In this document: positions 47,042 through 59,638 of the stretch, in pieces | Layout: each line of letters begins with the position of its first letter | Position numbering within the stretch: the stretch's first letter is position 1 | Assembly: GCF_011386835.1 (NCBI RefSeq) | Contig: NC_088795.1 | Span: forward strand, 104,344,434-104,408,433 | DNA length: 64,000 bases | Direction of reading: 5' to 3' | From: Chrysemys picta bellii | Taxonomy: Eukaryota > Chordata > Testudines > Emydidae | Made by a program: the position numbers and the translations under genes | The notes under the pieces: generated by a model | Told to the model about the DNA's origin: nothing | The model's database searches: none | The model's input: the letters and a program-made list of their open reading frames with translations, nothing else

Positions 47042-47611
47042 AAATGGGAGGATATGTGATTGGATCACAATTAGCCTTTTTCAATGAGACAGTCTTCCCA
47101 AGGGAAATGTTAACTTTATTTCCTCAGAAAGCTACTACATATTTATAAACAAGAGCAGCCTGAAAGATTATAAACAGAAAAGTACTCATGTCATAGACAA
47201 TCTGTGAAATGTATTTGAATGAGGAATGGACTGTTATTAAAATACTCAGGCAGCCTTGGTCCCAAGGGGATCATAACATTAACCACAGACTTTGGATAAT
47301 TGAAAAAGTGCAAGCTGTTTTTTGGTACTCAAACATATTACATTCCTCCTCTGATACCATGATTTTGCTTGAGTCCCAAAGTCCCATGTGCTACATTTAA
47401 ATGAAGGTTGTTCATAACTGTGAAATGTTCATAACTCTGAACAAAATGTTAGGGCTGTTCTTTTAAAAGTTTACAACTGAACGTTGACTTAATACAGCTT
47501 TGAAACTTTACTATGCAGAAGAAAAATGCTGCTTTTAACTATCTTAATTTAAACGAAACAACCACAGAAACAGTTTCTTACTTTCTCAAATCTTTCTTTT
47601 AAACCTTTCCC
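47042..47611. other. Non-coding interval
   Basis: AT-rich, nothing recognised. Confidence 0.4.
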
Positions 47612-47829
47612 TTTAATTTTTTAGAGTAGCAGCCGTGTTAGTCTGTATCCGCAAAAAGAAGAACAGGAGAGACTAACAAATTTATTAGAGCATAAGCTTT
47701 CGTGGACTACAGCCCACTTCTTATGCATCCGAAGAAGTGGGCTGTAGTCCACGAAAGCTTATGCTCTAATAAATTTGTTAGTCTCTAAGGTGCCACAAGT
47801 ACTCCTGTTCTTCTTTTTAATTTTTTAGA
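47612..47829 (+). repeat. Fold-back SINE-like insertion, copy C
   Basis: Element 47626-47815 with a perfect 14-bp target duplication TTTAATTTTTTAGA (47612-47625, 47816-47829). The head AGCCGTGTTAGTCTG is on the left, so this copy reads on the plus strand. Inner arms 47669-47722 and 47732-47785 are exact inverse copies (54 of 54) around a 9-base loop. Further out, the left arm lacks a 16-base block (TACTTGTGGCACCTTA) that the right arm keeps. It ends in a T5 run. Confidence 0.88.
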
Positions 47830-48859
47830 AGTTTATGTTTACCTCAGTACTGTACTGTATTTCCTTTTTTGTATGTTTGTTTGTTTCTGCTGCTGCTTGA
47901 TTACGTACTTCCGGTTCCTAATGAGCTATGTGGTTGACTGATCAGTTTCTTAACTGTAGTGTTCATAACTCTGAGGTTCTACTGCAATTCTTTTAAATAT
48001 TAATTAATGTAAAGAATGCCACTCTGACCCTAACAAAGATTGGATAGGAATATCTATAGGAATTGCACACTACACAGGGAACCCATTAAAATATATGATT
48101 CCCAAGTTGTTTGCAATCAGATCTTTTTCAGATATTCTCTTGATGATCAAGAATAAAAACAAATGAACAAAAACAATGATGGTTCTACACTTTACAGTCT
48201 ATTTTGAGTTGTAATTCTGAGTAATGCATCTGTGCTTTTCTATTTACCTGATTCCTCCTGGGTTTTTATGGTGCATTTATATACTAAGCAGATTGGGTAT
48301 CTACAACCACAGGTTGGGATGGTACACCTGCTGAAAGATATTGAGACATTTCACTGGTATAAAGAAAAGTGGACCTATAATTTAAACAAGACAGGACTCG
48401 CATACAGTAGCGGCAGAGCTCCACTCTGGCAGGGTACAACAATCTTTAAGGCGGGCAAGTCTTAGCTTAGTCCACTCCTTTTGAATATTTATGTGATCTG
48501 ATAAATTAAGTATTCTTCAACATGTCAAATTACAGAAAGTACAAGAAAGCATTGGGATAGGGAACAAGAAACAGTCTCTAGAAGCACATATATGTTCTGC
48601 TTACTTACTTCTAAGTTTTAGAAGTATCATCACTGTAGTACAGTACTCAAGGGACTACTCAGAGAAATTTTACATTGTTTCTTGAATGCACCCTATGTGT
48701 CTCCTAGCAGGCCAATGTCTGCTGCTGTCCCAGAGATCTGCTATAGAAGTAGATGATAATAGGGCTAAATTATCCCAGTTCACCATGCACACTTTTAAAA
48801 CATCAAAATCACTGTCGGGCAATCATTTTGAATTAATCAGAATGTGCGTAGCTTTTTTT
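47830..48859. other. Non-coding interval
   Basis: No gene recognised. Confidence 0.35.
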
Positions 48860-49100
48860 TTTTTTTTTAAAGGAACAATGTGGTTCAGTAGCAGGGCATA
48901 GGACTGGAACTCTGGAGACATGGTTTGTTGTCCCTCCTCTGACACTGAGTTGTCATGTGATCCTGAAAAAAATCCACTTAAAAAGTATGTGCTTCAGTTT
49001 TCTCATCTGTACAGTGGGGCTAATGATGTTTCGGTGTTTTTGTAAAGGACTTTGAGATTTATGCTTGAAAAAACACTATATAAGTGCAATGTATTACTAT
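48860..49100 (+). repeat. MIR-like SINE
   Basis: Head-like GTAGCAGGGCATAGGACTGG, then CTGACACTGAGTTGTCATGT and the tail word TTCTCATCTGTACAGTGGGG, in MIR order. Confidence 0.6.
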
Positions 49101-51689
49101 TATCAGTAATGAATCAATAAATTATCATAACAAATACAGAGAGACAAGATGGGTGAGCCAACATGGCTACAACAACGCTGCATATATAACAAATATAAAA
49201 ATTGTTAGTTGCCCTAAATATTGGGAAATGAGAATTGAATATAATTCTTGCAAAGCACATGTAGATTTGCTAGTTCCACCAATCAGTATAAATGCAAGCT
49301 ATACCTGCTAATTTTCATAATATAAAATAAAGGAATTATGGAAATATTTTAGTAGATTTAGTTTTTTTTTCACTACTTCAATTATTTCTAGTTAGAATAC
49401 CTGAATTTTAGTTATTTTTATGTTGGATTTTGGATAACTGGGGTACTGAAAATCAGTCATCATAACATAGAAATAATTGGGAAAAGAATGCTACTTAAAA
49501 AATTAAAGATTAAAGCTACAACATCAAGTTAAAAATTAAATGAAAAAATATTTATTTTCTTAATACATTTCTTAAATGAAATATTTTCTTTTTCAAATAA
49601 AAGGTATTCTAACTTTTTTGCTTTTTAAATAGTTAAACTTAACTCAAGCTATTATCAGTTTCTTGTCAATTTCATTTACAGGTTCTGAATGCTGTAATAC
49701 ATAGGTTGTAAACATAGAAAGGGAATATTTATATGTTATAAAGTCATGCTCTTTCCATGGGAATATTTAAATACCATGAATATATTTCTCTTGGCTTTAA
49801 GTTTTATACACTCTTCTTTTATACAAGCTTTTTTAAATAAGAAAATTGGGGCTAAATTTGTGTCCCTTTACTTTCTTATCTGTGATTATTTCACTAGAAA
49901 GTTACGGTACAACAGTTTAATATGTGTTATTGGGCAGTTTAGAGACAACATGATTTTCTTTAAAAAAGTACAGAGTTAATTGTAAGACAGAAAACAAACA
50001 GTATCTTCCATGGCATAATTGTCAGGGTCTCACTACTTATTTAAAAAAAAATGCCAGTAAGTTTATTTAATCATATAAATGTAATATGCAAACATGTTTA
50101 ATATAGTGGACCAAACATAGATGTGATACAGAAGAGGATGCAAGTTAGATTTCCTTACATTGATTTAGACTTTCTTACTTGAACCTAGTCTACCAATTGT
50201 AATGGAGTCTAAGTTAGTCTAACTTACTCCCAGAGTGGGCTAAAATAATGTTTAGGTTAAAGATTCCCACCTTGTTTTAACCAACACCTTATAGCTGCTC
50301 AGAATCTAAATTAGATCATCTTTTAAATGTCCTGGCTTTTTACAGGCTATGAAAATAGGTTTCTTTGAAAGACATGTTAGTTAGCATTAATTTAAACATG
50401 ATTTTGTACCTAGCGTAGAAACAGTTTAACACCTTTAAAAATGTGTTAGCGGGTCATGACTGACCCTAAACTCTCCCCTACAAAAGTACACAGACTCATT
50501 AGGAACACCTCCAAAACTTGTGTTAGTGCTGGCTGTCAAGTGTCAGCCTGGGGAAAATCAGTCATTCTTCTGAACAAAACCAAAAGCAGATTTGTTACCC
50601 AATCCTCCCTGCACTCTTTCGCTGTACAAACTGGGAAAAGAGTACAAACTGTGAAAGAAGAGCTGTGATAGAAATAGCAGGAGCTTAAGAACTTGCAGCA
50701 TCTGTTCTGCCTGATAGCAGCAGCAGTCTTGCTAACAGTCTAAACTCAGCAATCCCCATCTATTCCCCAGATTCTGAGTCTGAGGTAAAAACAAATGTTC
50801 TGTTGGAACCTTCTAAAAAGAAGAGGCATATGAAATAATGCCCTTATCTTCCTGCCTCCCAACCCCAAAATGCAATGAAATAAAAAGATAGCAAGCTGTC
50901 GGTCATTCAGAAACTTGCTATAAGAACATCATAAAGTTAAATATTTGATATCTGGAATGTTTCAGATTTAGCAGGACAGATATGGCCAAGACTGTTTGAT
51001 GTATATGGTAAACAAAAGGGAAATATGGAAAAACTTGAAGCTACACTGGCACATTTAAATGGGCTTATTTCTTCACTACATTTCACTGTGTAAGGAAGGC
51101 TGAGCCTGTGTAAAGCTATGCCTTAAACCTCACTTCTAATAAATGACCCTAGTGGATACTATTGATGTGATTCCCTTCTTGTGCAAAAACCTGTGCCCCA
51201 ATGATTCTGCACCTTTGCAGTGATCCATCTGGGAAGCAACTTGACCTACCTCTAGATGAAAGATTGATAATTTCGTAATTTAAATTTTGGAAGCTGGAAG
51301 AGATGAAAGATACCACAGCCATTGTAGAGTTAAAAGGAAAAGCAGAAGTGAATGAAACTATAAACCAAATAAAATCCAGCCATAAAAACAAATAACTTTT
51401 TTTTTGTCTTACAAACACTGAGTCTCTCATACTATACCCTAATCTATGTTATGCACTCAGCTATCTTTTGTGTCATATAACATTTCTTTATTGCAAGATT
51501 GTTCAGGTCAAGAATCAAGTTTAACTGTTTTGCAGAAGAGAATGTCCAGAAGCTAAGTACATTTTCGTACTAGTTTATCCAGACACTATTAAAAATTGCT
51601 TAGTGGTAAGCATTGTTGCCTTAGGATTTAAGTTTTGCAGGGTCTATTTCTCTCTCTTTTTCAAATCTAACTTGACCGGTGGAAATTTC
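49101..51689. other. Non-coding interval, 2.6 kb
   Basis: Strongly AT-rich with no gene and no repeat I can name. Confidence 0.4.
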
Positions 51690-52120
51690 AAGGTTTGTGT
51701 TGGCCATGTTCATTAGTATTAATTCAATTTTGCTTCAGTTTCCAGATTTCTGTAGCATTTTTGCAAATGCCAGTAAAGGCAGCATGCTTAGTTTTGTTTA
51801 TATGAGAAAGAATGCCAGAAATAGCCAACTTATTTAGAAGTGTTTACTCAAGATATGACACTGACGGTATTTTGAAATGTCAACTCGCTGATGTAGAGAT
51901 GCCTGCAGCAGCATTCCAGCACTGATGTTATTTATTAGATAAGCAATAAGAGAGAGATATTGGTTATTGAAAAATAGTCATTGCTGTGTGCCTAAGGGCA
52001 ATATACAATTATGTAATTCAACATGGCATTTATGATAGATTACTCTACCCCTATATTCTTTCTTTTAATTAAGTACATTTATGGATCAAGACTTCATGGT
52101 GGGACCCTTAGTGACAAAAA
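51690..52120 (+). repeat. Diverged direct duplicate, copy 1
   Basis: Colinear with 62905-63350. Shared exact words include TTATTAGATAAGCAATAA (51932 and 63177) and ATTCAACATGGCAT (52016 and 63262). Spacing is the same to within one base over that interval. No ORF. It is either an old local duplication or two copies of an unknown repeat. Confidence 0.7.
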
Positions 52121-53534
52121 ATGGAGCACCAAACCTACATGTATATATATTACAAGGGAATGATCACATTGATCCTTTCACCTGTATTTGGGGTATTACA
52201 ATGAGATCAGGATTTCAGAATAGGCCCATCTCCATTCCTGGGCCACCACAGGGAAGTGAAAAAGGTTCTTGTTAAAATTTGTTTTATCACTGGCAGCCTG
52301 ATAGTCATACGATATGCTGCATTCTGAAGATCAGAGTTTGGGACCCAAGCTTTATTCCTATCTCCTAAGATAGCAAAGGCTGGGACTTCTACAGAAACAG
52401 AACACCCAGAACAGGAAGAGCCTCATGCTATACACAGAAGTCCCAGGGCGGAGGATAGAAAGCCAAAAAAATGTGTATCTGTAATGCATGACTTTGAGTA
52501 GCAGAGAAGAAAGAAAATAAAATTGTCCCTTTGTCTAATACCATTGTTCCATTCTGATACCAAGTGGTATCAGATATTGGGGGCCTTGCAGCAGCAGGTT
52601 GACTTTTCAATGGAGGAAAAATCATTGACTCCGGGTCTAGGTAAATTCTTAAGTGAAATACACACCAAACCTGAAATGAGATGGTCATACAGCATGCTAG
52701 GCAATATCTTCTGCCAGGAATCACAGTACAACATCAATGGCTGGTTCCCAGGGAGCAACTCTGCCTGAAGAATTGACTCTAACCAGAGCACAGGGTGAAC
52801 AACAAACACTGCTAATACTCACACAACTCCCCTGATACCAAAGCTTCCTCTAAACAGAACCTTTCATACCCAAAACTAACAATAAAATAGCATGTCATCC
52901 CAAGAGTCAAAACTTGCTCACACACTATCAAAAAGAACTTGGAAGATTGTGTAGCAGTGCCACATGGTGACATCTGCCACAATATACTTTCCCAAAAATG
53001 GTTTGAGGTCCTAGAATGAAAGGTAGTATTTCTGTATCTAAACTATAACCCCTATGACTAGGCACAATTTTATGAATAGTTTGTATTAATGTAAGTAAAA
53101 GAAAATAAAAATACTGGATATTTCACACTGATAATTTTAAATAAGTATGGAACCCTTCTCTCTCTTTTCAAATGTTGCTACCTTCTGCACCTAAAGAATA
53201 TGATTGGGAATTTGATCATACTTTATTGTCGTTATGAACTGTGCTTTTCACTAATATTACATTTCCAAGCTAAATGTGTCAATATAATTTATGTTTATTT
53301 TTTTAAAATATTTCATACAGTTGCTTATTGAGAATTTGTATCAACTGTGATTAAAATAATCTTTGTTCTCTGCCTTTGAAAAGTGCTGGCACTGACCTCT
53401 GACAATAAAAGGATTTAAGTAGTTGTGCCAAACACCCTGTATTTGTTACTTAAGTAATACATTCTGGCCTTGTTCATACTAGCTCAGGCAGTGCCAGTTC
53501 CTAAAACATTCTGGCCAGACTCGCAACATGGTCT
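52121..53534. other. Non-coding interval
   Basis: No gene. Short chance ORFs at 52428-52809 lack any domain. Confidence 0.35.
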
Positions 53535-53802
53535 GAAAGGGCTAAAAAAACCGAGGAGTCTGGTGGCACCTTAAAGACTAACAGATGTATTTGGGCATAA
53601 GCTTTTGTGGGTAAAAAACCCACTTCTTCAGATGTATGGAGTGAAAATTACAGAACTCCATGCATCTGAAGAAGTGGGGATTTTTTGCCCATGAAAGCTT
53701 ATGCCCAAATAAATCTGTTAGTCTTTAAGGTGCCATCAGACTCCTCATTCTTTTTGTGGATACAGACTAACACGGCTACCCCCTGATACTTGAAAGGGCT
53801 AA
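53535..53802 (-). repeat. Fold-back SINE-like insertion, copy D (longest)
   Basis: Element 53546-53791, 246 bp, with a perfect 11-bp target duplication GAAAGGGCTAA (53535-53545, 53792-53802). It has about 100-bp arms (to 53642 and from 53655) around a 12-base loop. The arms differ by scattered substitutions, so this is the oldest copy or the least corrected. The AGCCGTGTTAGTCTG head is on the right, so it reads on the minus strand. It includes the AAGCTTTYRTGGG and CACTTCTTCAGATG words of the longer family. Confidence 0.88.
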
Positions 53803-56800
53803 GTAGTGCTCATTTTCCATAACAGTAAGCATGTACAATTTTGCTAGCAGTATAATGATTAAAAGAGTAGTAAGTCAAATTCTGCCATTTATTGTGCTGT
53901 TGTAACTTGACTGGTGTCAGCAGAAGTTGCATAAACTTAAGTCAGAACTTGATTTACTGATGTTGTGTCATGCCGGACTATTTTAATTGACCATGAATTT
54001 CAAAAATAGGTACCTAAAGTCAATGAGAACTTTTGAAAATCAGACCAGTTATCGAGGTGTATCACCATGGATTTAGGAGTCTAACTTTATGCATCCATTT
54101 AAAAAAGCCTTGGTCTCCACATGTACTTTTCTATTCACATACCTTTGTTATTCATAATTTCTACAGTGAACTGAGCAGATTCTAAAAATTACTCTAAGTG
54201 TTGTTAAACCCTTCCATCACTACCTGTAGAGGCCTTAGTTAGAGGATACATGTCATTTTGTTGCTAAGGTACATTGCTGTAATTTTACCTATTTCAATCT
54301 CCCTCCCTGTTATCAAGTCAAGTCAAGTCAATATTGAATAAACACTTTTGATGATTACTGTAAATCATTCAGACCTTATACTTTGACAGATATTACTATT
54401 TACAAAGCAAACAAAATATAAAGTCAGCATACATTACATTGCCCTCTTATTTAAAGCTCTTGGCAATCTGAGCAAAAATGAACTATGTAAGTGCAAAAAT
54501 ATTATTGAGTTACATACTATGGCAGTAGTGGAAAATTATAATAAGAAATGTATAGATTCCTTAACATGTATTTTACAGATTTATATGTAAGTTATAAATA
54601 TAAGGCAGTTTTATATGAGGCAGACAAACTTTTCTATGGAAAGCGCTAATAATTGCTACAGACTATCCCAGCCTGGTGGCATTAAAAGAGGGCTTAATTA
54701 TACAATAATGATACTTATTGTCTGCCCTGGATTGTAGGAGTTACTGAAACTTGCTATCTCAAAGACAGAGGTTATCTTGAAACAGCGTGAGTTAGAATGG
54801 AAAATCTGGATGAATCTAGTGCTTTCACCACATCATCACTCAGGAGCTCCTGTTGCTCCTATTACTTGGAGTGCTGGGTCCTCACCCCTTTCAGACAGGC
54901 AGGGGAAGCAGCACAGGGACTGTATGAAAGGTAATGAATATGAGCTCAAAATATGGTAAAAGCAAATGTATATATGGAAGGACAAGGAATGCTCCTGCTT
55001 GTATTTGAACTTTAGAAACAGAAAAAGAGTTGAAAGTAAATGCAATCAGTTAAAGCTACTCAGATCGATTCTCCACTCCCTTTTGCGAAGTGGGTGTATG
55101 ATTTGGAATTGCTTTCCACTCACTGTGTACAGGTGTAAATGATGACACCAGGTGCAACGCAGAGGAGAATCAGACTAATGTTTTGCAATATGTATTAGAT
55201 ATTTACTCAAACCTTTCTCTGTGGCCATGGGACACTCAGGCCTACCTAAAGAGCAAGTGCAAAAGTGACTTTAAGGTCCTCCAGTCTTAGGGCCAGTCTG
55301 ATTCCATTGAAGCTTTAAAGCTGTCAACAGGCTATGTGGTTTCTGGGATAACTGGAGTAGATCCCTGGGTTGGAGAACCCAGCCATGCTCTCTTTTCCCC
55401 AGCCATGTCCCTTATACTAGCTCTACATCTCCTGGTATCCCATTATGCAGTGCAGAACTGCCAAGCACCAGATCCATTAGGTGTAGGCCTGCTTTGTGCT
55501 ATGGAGGGACACAAACTGTTCAGATTACTGGTCAGACTTGGAGCCAAACAGTCTGTTATATCTGTACATCAGTACAGCTACTGATTCTAAGAAAAATCCT
55601 AAGAGGTGCTAAGAACCTGGGAACACCTACAACTTCAGCTGAAATATAAATAATATCAGCAATCCCTGCTGGCTACCAGCCTAGTCACTTCACTTTGAAT
55701 TACTTGCTAGCTGTACACCTGCTACTTTCTAATGTCCCATCCATCTGAATGACCACGCCATATGACATTACTGTTAGAACACATGCATGTTCCAGCAGTA
55801 GAACCAAAAAGTAGTTTAACAAGCTGAAACAGCTGGGTTTAATTTATTATGGACTCTGATGAATCATGCAAAAAAGCAAAACAAAACAACCCTTCCACCA
55901 AAAAGGAGCACTGCCAGTTCAATACAGGAGAGAGTGGATACAAAGATAGAGCATACATCTTTATTATCATGTATGTTGGCACTATCTGAAAAGTATAAAT
56001 ACATTTAAGAGATATAGATTTAGTAGAATTTCGCTGTAACATATGGTTCAAACAAGAATTGGGCAACTCACGCAGAATTATTGGTAAATTTTGCAGCACA
56101 GTTGGGACTAATGAATGACTGGCAATTCTTAATCTTTATGAGTGATTAGCTAAACCTGCTCTATGATTGTCAGGTACCTTGTTTCACTGGCCCTGGTTCT
56201 ATAAACCAAAAGTAACTCTGCTGAATTCAGTGGGATGATATCAGTGTAAGATTTGTGGGAGGACAGAATCAGTGACAATGTGTTTAAAGAAGGTGTATGT
56301 CATTTTGTAGTGCTGCTGTGATTTGATTATACAGCACCTTATCACAAGAAGGAAACTTAAAGCTACAGTGAATGGTTCCATTTGCTTAGAAGCTGCTTCC
56401 ATTGTTGTTTCTTTGTTTTGGAAACCATCTTATTCTGTGCCTGAGAGTCAGACAATCTCTATGAAGTGCACCAGGGAAGAATGAAATATTAACCTGTAAA
56501 CAGTACTTTTTAAAGGATGTTTTAAACATTCTAACATATATGTGGAGTTGTATTTGGAGAAAGAAAGGCTCTCCACTCCCTGCCTCTCCCTCTCTCTCTC
56601 TAGGCTCCAGTCAGCAAGACACTTGAAGGGTGGGAGTGCAGCCTGAGAGAGAGAGGAGTGTGAGTCAGGTAGAACAGAATATATACTCAATGCTATAAAA
56701 ATTATATTGTTTGTTTTGCTTTTTGTGATTTGTGTTTCCATGGATATTTTTGACTGTATGTCAATGCGCTGAATATTGTGTGTTGGAATGTCTATAGGAC

Positions 56801-57204
56801 ACAGCAAACAGCACAGCAGTGTGCTAAGTGGAACTGTTTTATTTCATACATCATTTACAGTTTGCGTCTGTAATTCCAAAACTATGCACAATTTTTTTCT
56901 TAACATTAGAAGGACTTAAGGTTTTAATTGTTTTTTAATCTTAAGGCAGTTTTTTGACTGAGAAGTTGAATTCTCAAGACATGTATGCTAATAAGAGAAG
57001 GGCCTCAATTTCTCAAGTGTTTGGACCAGAGGTTTTGGTGTGCACCTGTCTTTAGTTAATACTGCTGCTGCAGTTTAGGAATGAAAGGCCAGATTCTGAG
57101 ATATAAGCCTGAAATTACATCACACATGTTGGTATGATTACTCTGTCTGTTTTAAGTACTTCCATGGCCCTCTATTACCATAGTATTTGAGCACCCCACA
57201 ATCT
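53803..57204. other. Non-coding interval, 3.4 kb
   Basis: AT-rich, with no gene and no repeat I can name. Chance ORFs only (for example 56448-56807 on minus). Confidence 0.35.
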
Positions 57205-57760
57205 TTAGTGTAGTTATCCTCACAATAGCCCTATGAAGTAGGTAAGTACTCTTTTTCCCATTTCATAGATACTCTCTGTCCCTCAGTTCCCTATGGCTAC
57301 ATAGCCAACCCTATCCCTGCCGCCAAACCCCTTCCTCTCCCCAGTCTCAGAACCCGGGTCCACAGACTTGGGATTGCCTCATGGCTCTAAAAATAGCTGT
57401 GTAGATGTTCCTTCTCAGGCTGGAGCTCATGCTCTGAAACCTACCCCCTTCCCTGGGTTTCAGAGCCTGAGCTCCAGCCTGAGATGGAACCTCTATGCAG
57501 CTATTTTTAGTGCCGTAATACAAGCCTGATTTTATAGACTTGGGTTCTGAGATCATTGCTGTGGTTTTGTGTTGCAGGGTAGACATACCCACAGAGGCTA
57601 CAGGCCTGATTTTTAAAGGTGTTTAGGTACCTAAAGGTGCAGATAGGAGCCTAGTACAATCTGCATCTTTAGGAGCCTAAATACCTTGAAAATTTGGCCC
57701 TAAGTGACTTGCCTAAAGTCACAGAAGTTGGTGGTCCAATAGGGACTTGGTCCCTAGTCT
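57205..57760 (-). repeat. MIR-like SINE interrupted by two palindromic MITEs
   Basis: CCCATTTCATAGATACTC (about 57257) and AAGTGACTTGCCTAAAGTCAC (about 57703) are the two sides of an inverse MIR. Between them lie the MITE at 57345-57590 and a GGTGTTTAGGTACCTAAAGG palindrome at about 57604-57700. Confidence 0.55.
57345..57590. mobile_element. Palindromic Harbinger-type MITE, left end truncated
   Basis: The right end TTGCAGGGTAGACATACCC is the inverse of a GGGTATGTCTAC terminus. The interior folds back: GGCTGGAGCTCATGCTCTGA against TCAGAGCCTGAGCTCCAGCC, and CTAAAAATAGCTG against CAGCTATTTTTAG. The left terminal bases are missing. Confidence 0.7.
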
Positions 57761-57818
57761 ATTAAATGCTAGGGTAGTGCCTAGGACCATCTTTCCTCTG
57801 ATTTACCAGTATATCTAA

Positions 57819-58196
57819 GGGTATGTCTACACTACGAGAGTAGTTCGATTTTACTTAAATCGAGTTTTTGGAATCGATATTGCAAAGTCGAACGTGTGTG
57901 TCCACACTAAGGACAGTAATTCGACTTTGTGAGTCCACACTAACGGGGAAAGCGTCGACATTGGAAGCGGTGCACTGTGGGCAGCTATCCCACAGTTCCC
58001 GCAGTCCCCGCTGCCCATTGGAATTCTGGGTCGAGCCGCCAATGCCTTCTGGGTAAAAAAATGTGTCGAGGGTGCTTTTGGGTAACTGTCGTCATCCGTC
58101 CATCACTCCCGCCCTCCCACCCTGAAAGCGCCGGCGGGAAATCAGTTTGCGCACTTTTCTAGTCAGTGACAGCGCGGACGCCACAGCACTGCGAGC
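57819..58196 (+). promoter_or_regulatory. Left terminal region and transposase promoter area
   Basis: Terminal repeat followed by repeated TCGA-containing words, then a near-palindrome ACTGTGGGCAGCTATCCCACAGT (57973-57995). A related GTGCACTGTGGGATAGCT occurs near the right end (62436). The last 120 bp before the ATG is GC-rich with no clear TATA box. The words are candidate binding sites for the Myb-like protein; that is inference. Confidence 0.45.
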
Positions 58197-59480
58197 ATGG
58201 AGCCCGCTGCGACCATCGCTGCAGTTGTGGCCGTTGTCAACGCCTCGCAGCTTATCATCCACCTTTCCCAGAGGCAGATGCAGATAAATCAGGCAAGGAA
58301 GCTACGGCACCGCGGTGAGGGCCTGAAGTCTGAGAGTAGCACAGACCTGTCAGAAAGCACGGGACCCAGCGCCGAGGACATCACGGTGGCAATGGATCAT
58401 GTGGATGTTGTGGAACGGCGATTCTGGGCCCGGGAAACAAGCACGGACTGGTGGGACCGCATAGTGCTGCAGGTCTGGGATGAATCCCAGTGGCTGCGAA
58501 ACTTTCACATGCGGAAGGGGACTTTCCTTGAACTTTGTGAGTTGCTGTCCCCTGCCCTGAAGCGCAATGACACCCGGATGCGAGCAGCCCTGACTGTCCA
58601 GAAGCGAGTGGCCATAGCCCTCTGGAAGCTTGCAACGCCAGACAGCTACCGGTCAGTCGCGAACCACTTTGGCGTGGGCAAATCTACCGTGGGGGTTGCT
58701 GTGATGCAAGTAGCCAAGGCAATCGTTGATGTACTGCTGTCAAAGGTAGTGACCCTGGGAAACGTGGAGGTGATCATAGATGGCTTCGCCGCGATGGGAT
58801 TCCCAAACTGCGGTGGGGCTATAGATGGAACTCACATCCCTATCCTGGGACCGGACCACCAGGCCAGCCAGTACATCAACCGAAAGGGCTACTTTTCAAT
58901 GGTGCTGCAAGCACTGGTGGACCATAGGAGACGTTTTACAAACATCAACGTCGGATGTCCGGGCAAGGTTCATTACGCTCGCGTTTTCAGGAACTCTGGT
59001 CTGTTTAGACGGCTGCAGGAAGGTATTTACTTCCTGGACCACAAAATAACTCTTGGGGATGTGGAGATGCCTATAGTCATCCTCGGGGACCCAGCCTACC
59101 CGCTAATGCCCTGGCTCATGAAGCCCTATACTGGCGCCCTGGACACTGAAAAAGAACTCTTCAACTACCGGCTGAGCAAGTGCAGAATGGTGGTGGAGTG
59201 TGCTTTTGGCTGTCTCAAGGGGAGATGGAGAAGCTTACTGACTCGCTGTGATCTCAGCGAAACCAATATCCCCATTGTTATAGCAGCTTGCTGTGTGCTC
59301 CACAATCTCTGTGAGAGCAAGGGGGAGACCTTTATGGCGGGGTGGGAGGTTGAGGCAAATAGCCTGGCTTCTGATTACGCCCAGCCAGACAGCCGGGTGA
59401 TTAGAAGAGCCCAGCGGGACGCGCTGTGCATCCGGGAGGCTTTGAAAGCTAGGTTCCTGAGTGAGCAGGGTAACCTGTGA
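58197..59480 (+). CDS. PIF/Harbinger transposase (HARBI1-like DDE nuclease)
   Basis: A 427-residue open frame for the enzyme that cuts and moves the element, acting in the nucleus with the Myb-like partner. An N-terminal segment with VERRFWA and TDWWDRI (about 72-89) is followed by a helix-turn-helix-like region (136-176; KRVAIALWKLATPDSYRSVA) and the DDE nuclease: D210 in AIDGTHIPI, D298 in LGDPAYP, E334 in VVECAFG. It is somewhat longer than host HARBI1 (about 350). The ATG at 58197 is in GCGAGCATGG, a good context, and aligns with the start in the older copy. AATAAA follows at 59595. Oddity: the family's HDA motif is HYA here (residue 260, TAC), while the older copy still has GAC. No stop or frameshift. 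Confidence 0.95.
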   Translation: MEPAATIAAVVAVVNASQLIIHLSQRQMQINQARKLRHRGEGLKSESSTDLSESTGPSAEDITVAMDHVDVVERRFWARETSTDWWDRIVLQVWDESQWLRNFHMRKGTFLELCELLSPALKRNDTRMRAALTVQKRVAIALWKLATPDSYRSVANHFGVGKSTVGVAVMQVAKAIVDVLLSKVVTLGNVEVIIDGFAAMGFPNCGGAIDGTHIPILGPDHQASQYINRKGYFSMVLQALVDHRRRFTNINVGCPGKVHYARVFRNSGLFRRLQEGIYFLDHKITLGDVEMPIVILGDPAYPLMPWLMKPYTGALDTEKELFNYRLSKCRMVVECAFGCLKGRWRSLLTRCDLSETNIPIVIAACCVLHNLCESKGETFMAGWEVEANSLASDYAQPDSRVIRRAQRDALCIREALKARFLSEQGNL

Positions 59481-59594
59481 CTTTTAAGTTTGTGTACAGA
59501 GAAGCTGAACCTGCCCCCGTTTCTTTACCCAGTTAATGTTCACTATCCTCTCCAGTTACATACCCCCTTCACTCCCTTCCAACACACGTTTAGA

Positions 59595-59600
59595 AATAAA
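59595..59600 (+). terminator. Poly(A) signal of the transposase gene
   Basis: AATAAA 115 bases after the transposase stop codon. Confidence 0.7.
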
Positions 59601-59632
59601 ATCACTTCTACTTGTTAATGAACACCGTTTTC

Positions 59633-59638
59633 TTTATT
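59633..59638 (-). terminator. Second minus-strand poly(A) signal
   Basis: TTTATT on plus, AATAAA on minus. It is the duplicate of the signal at 60155 carried by the tandem copy. Confidence 0.4.
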
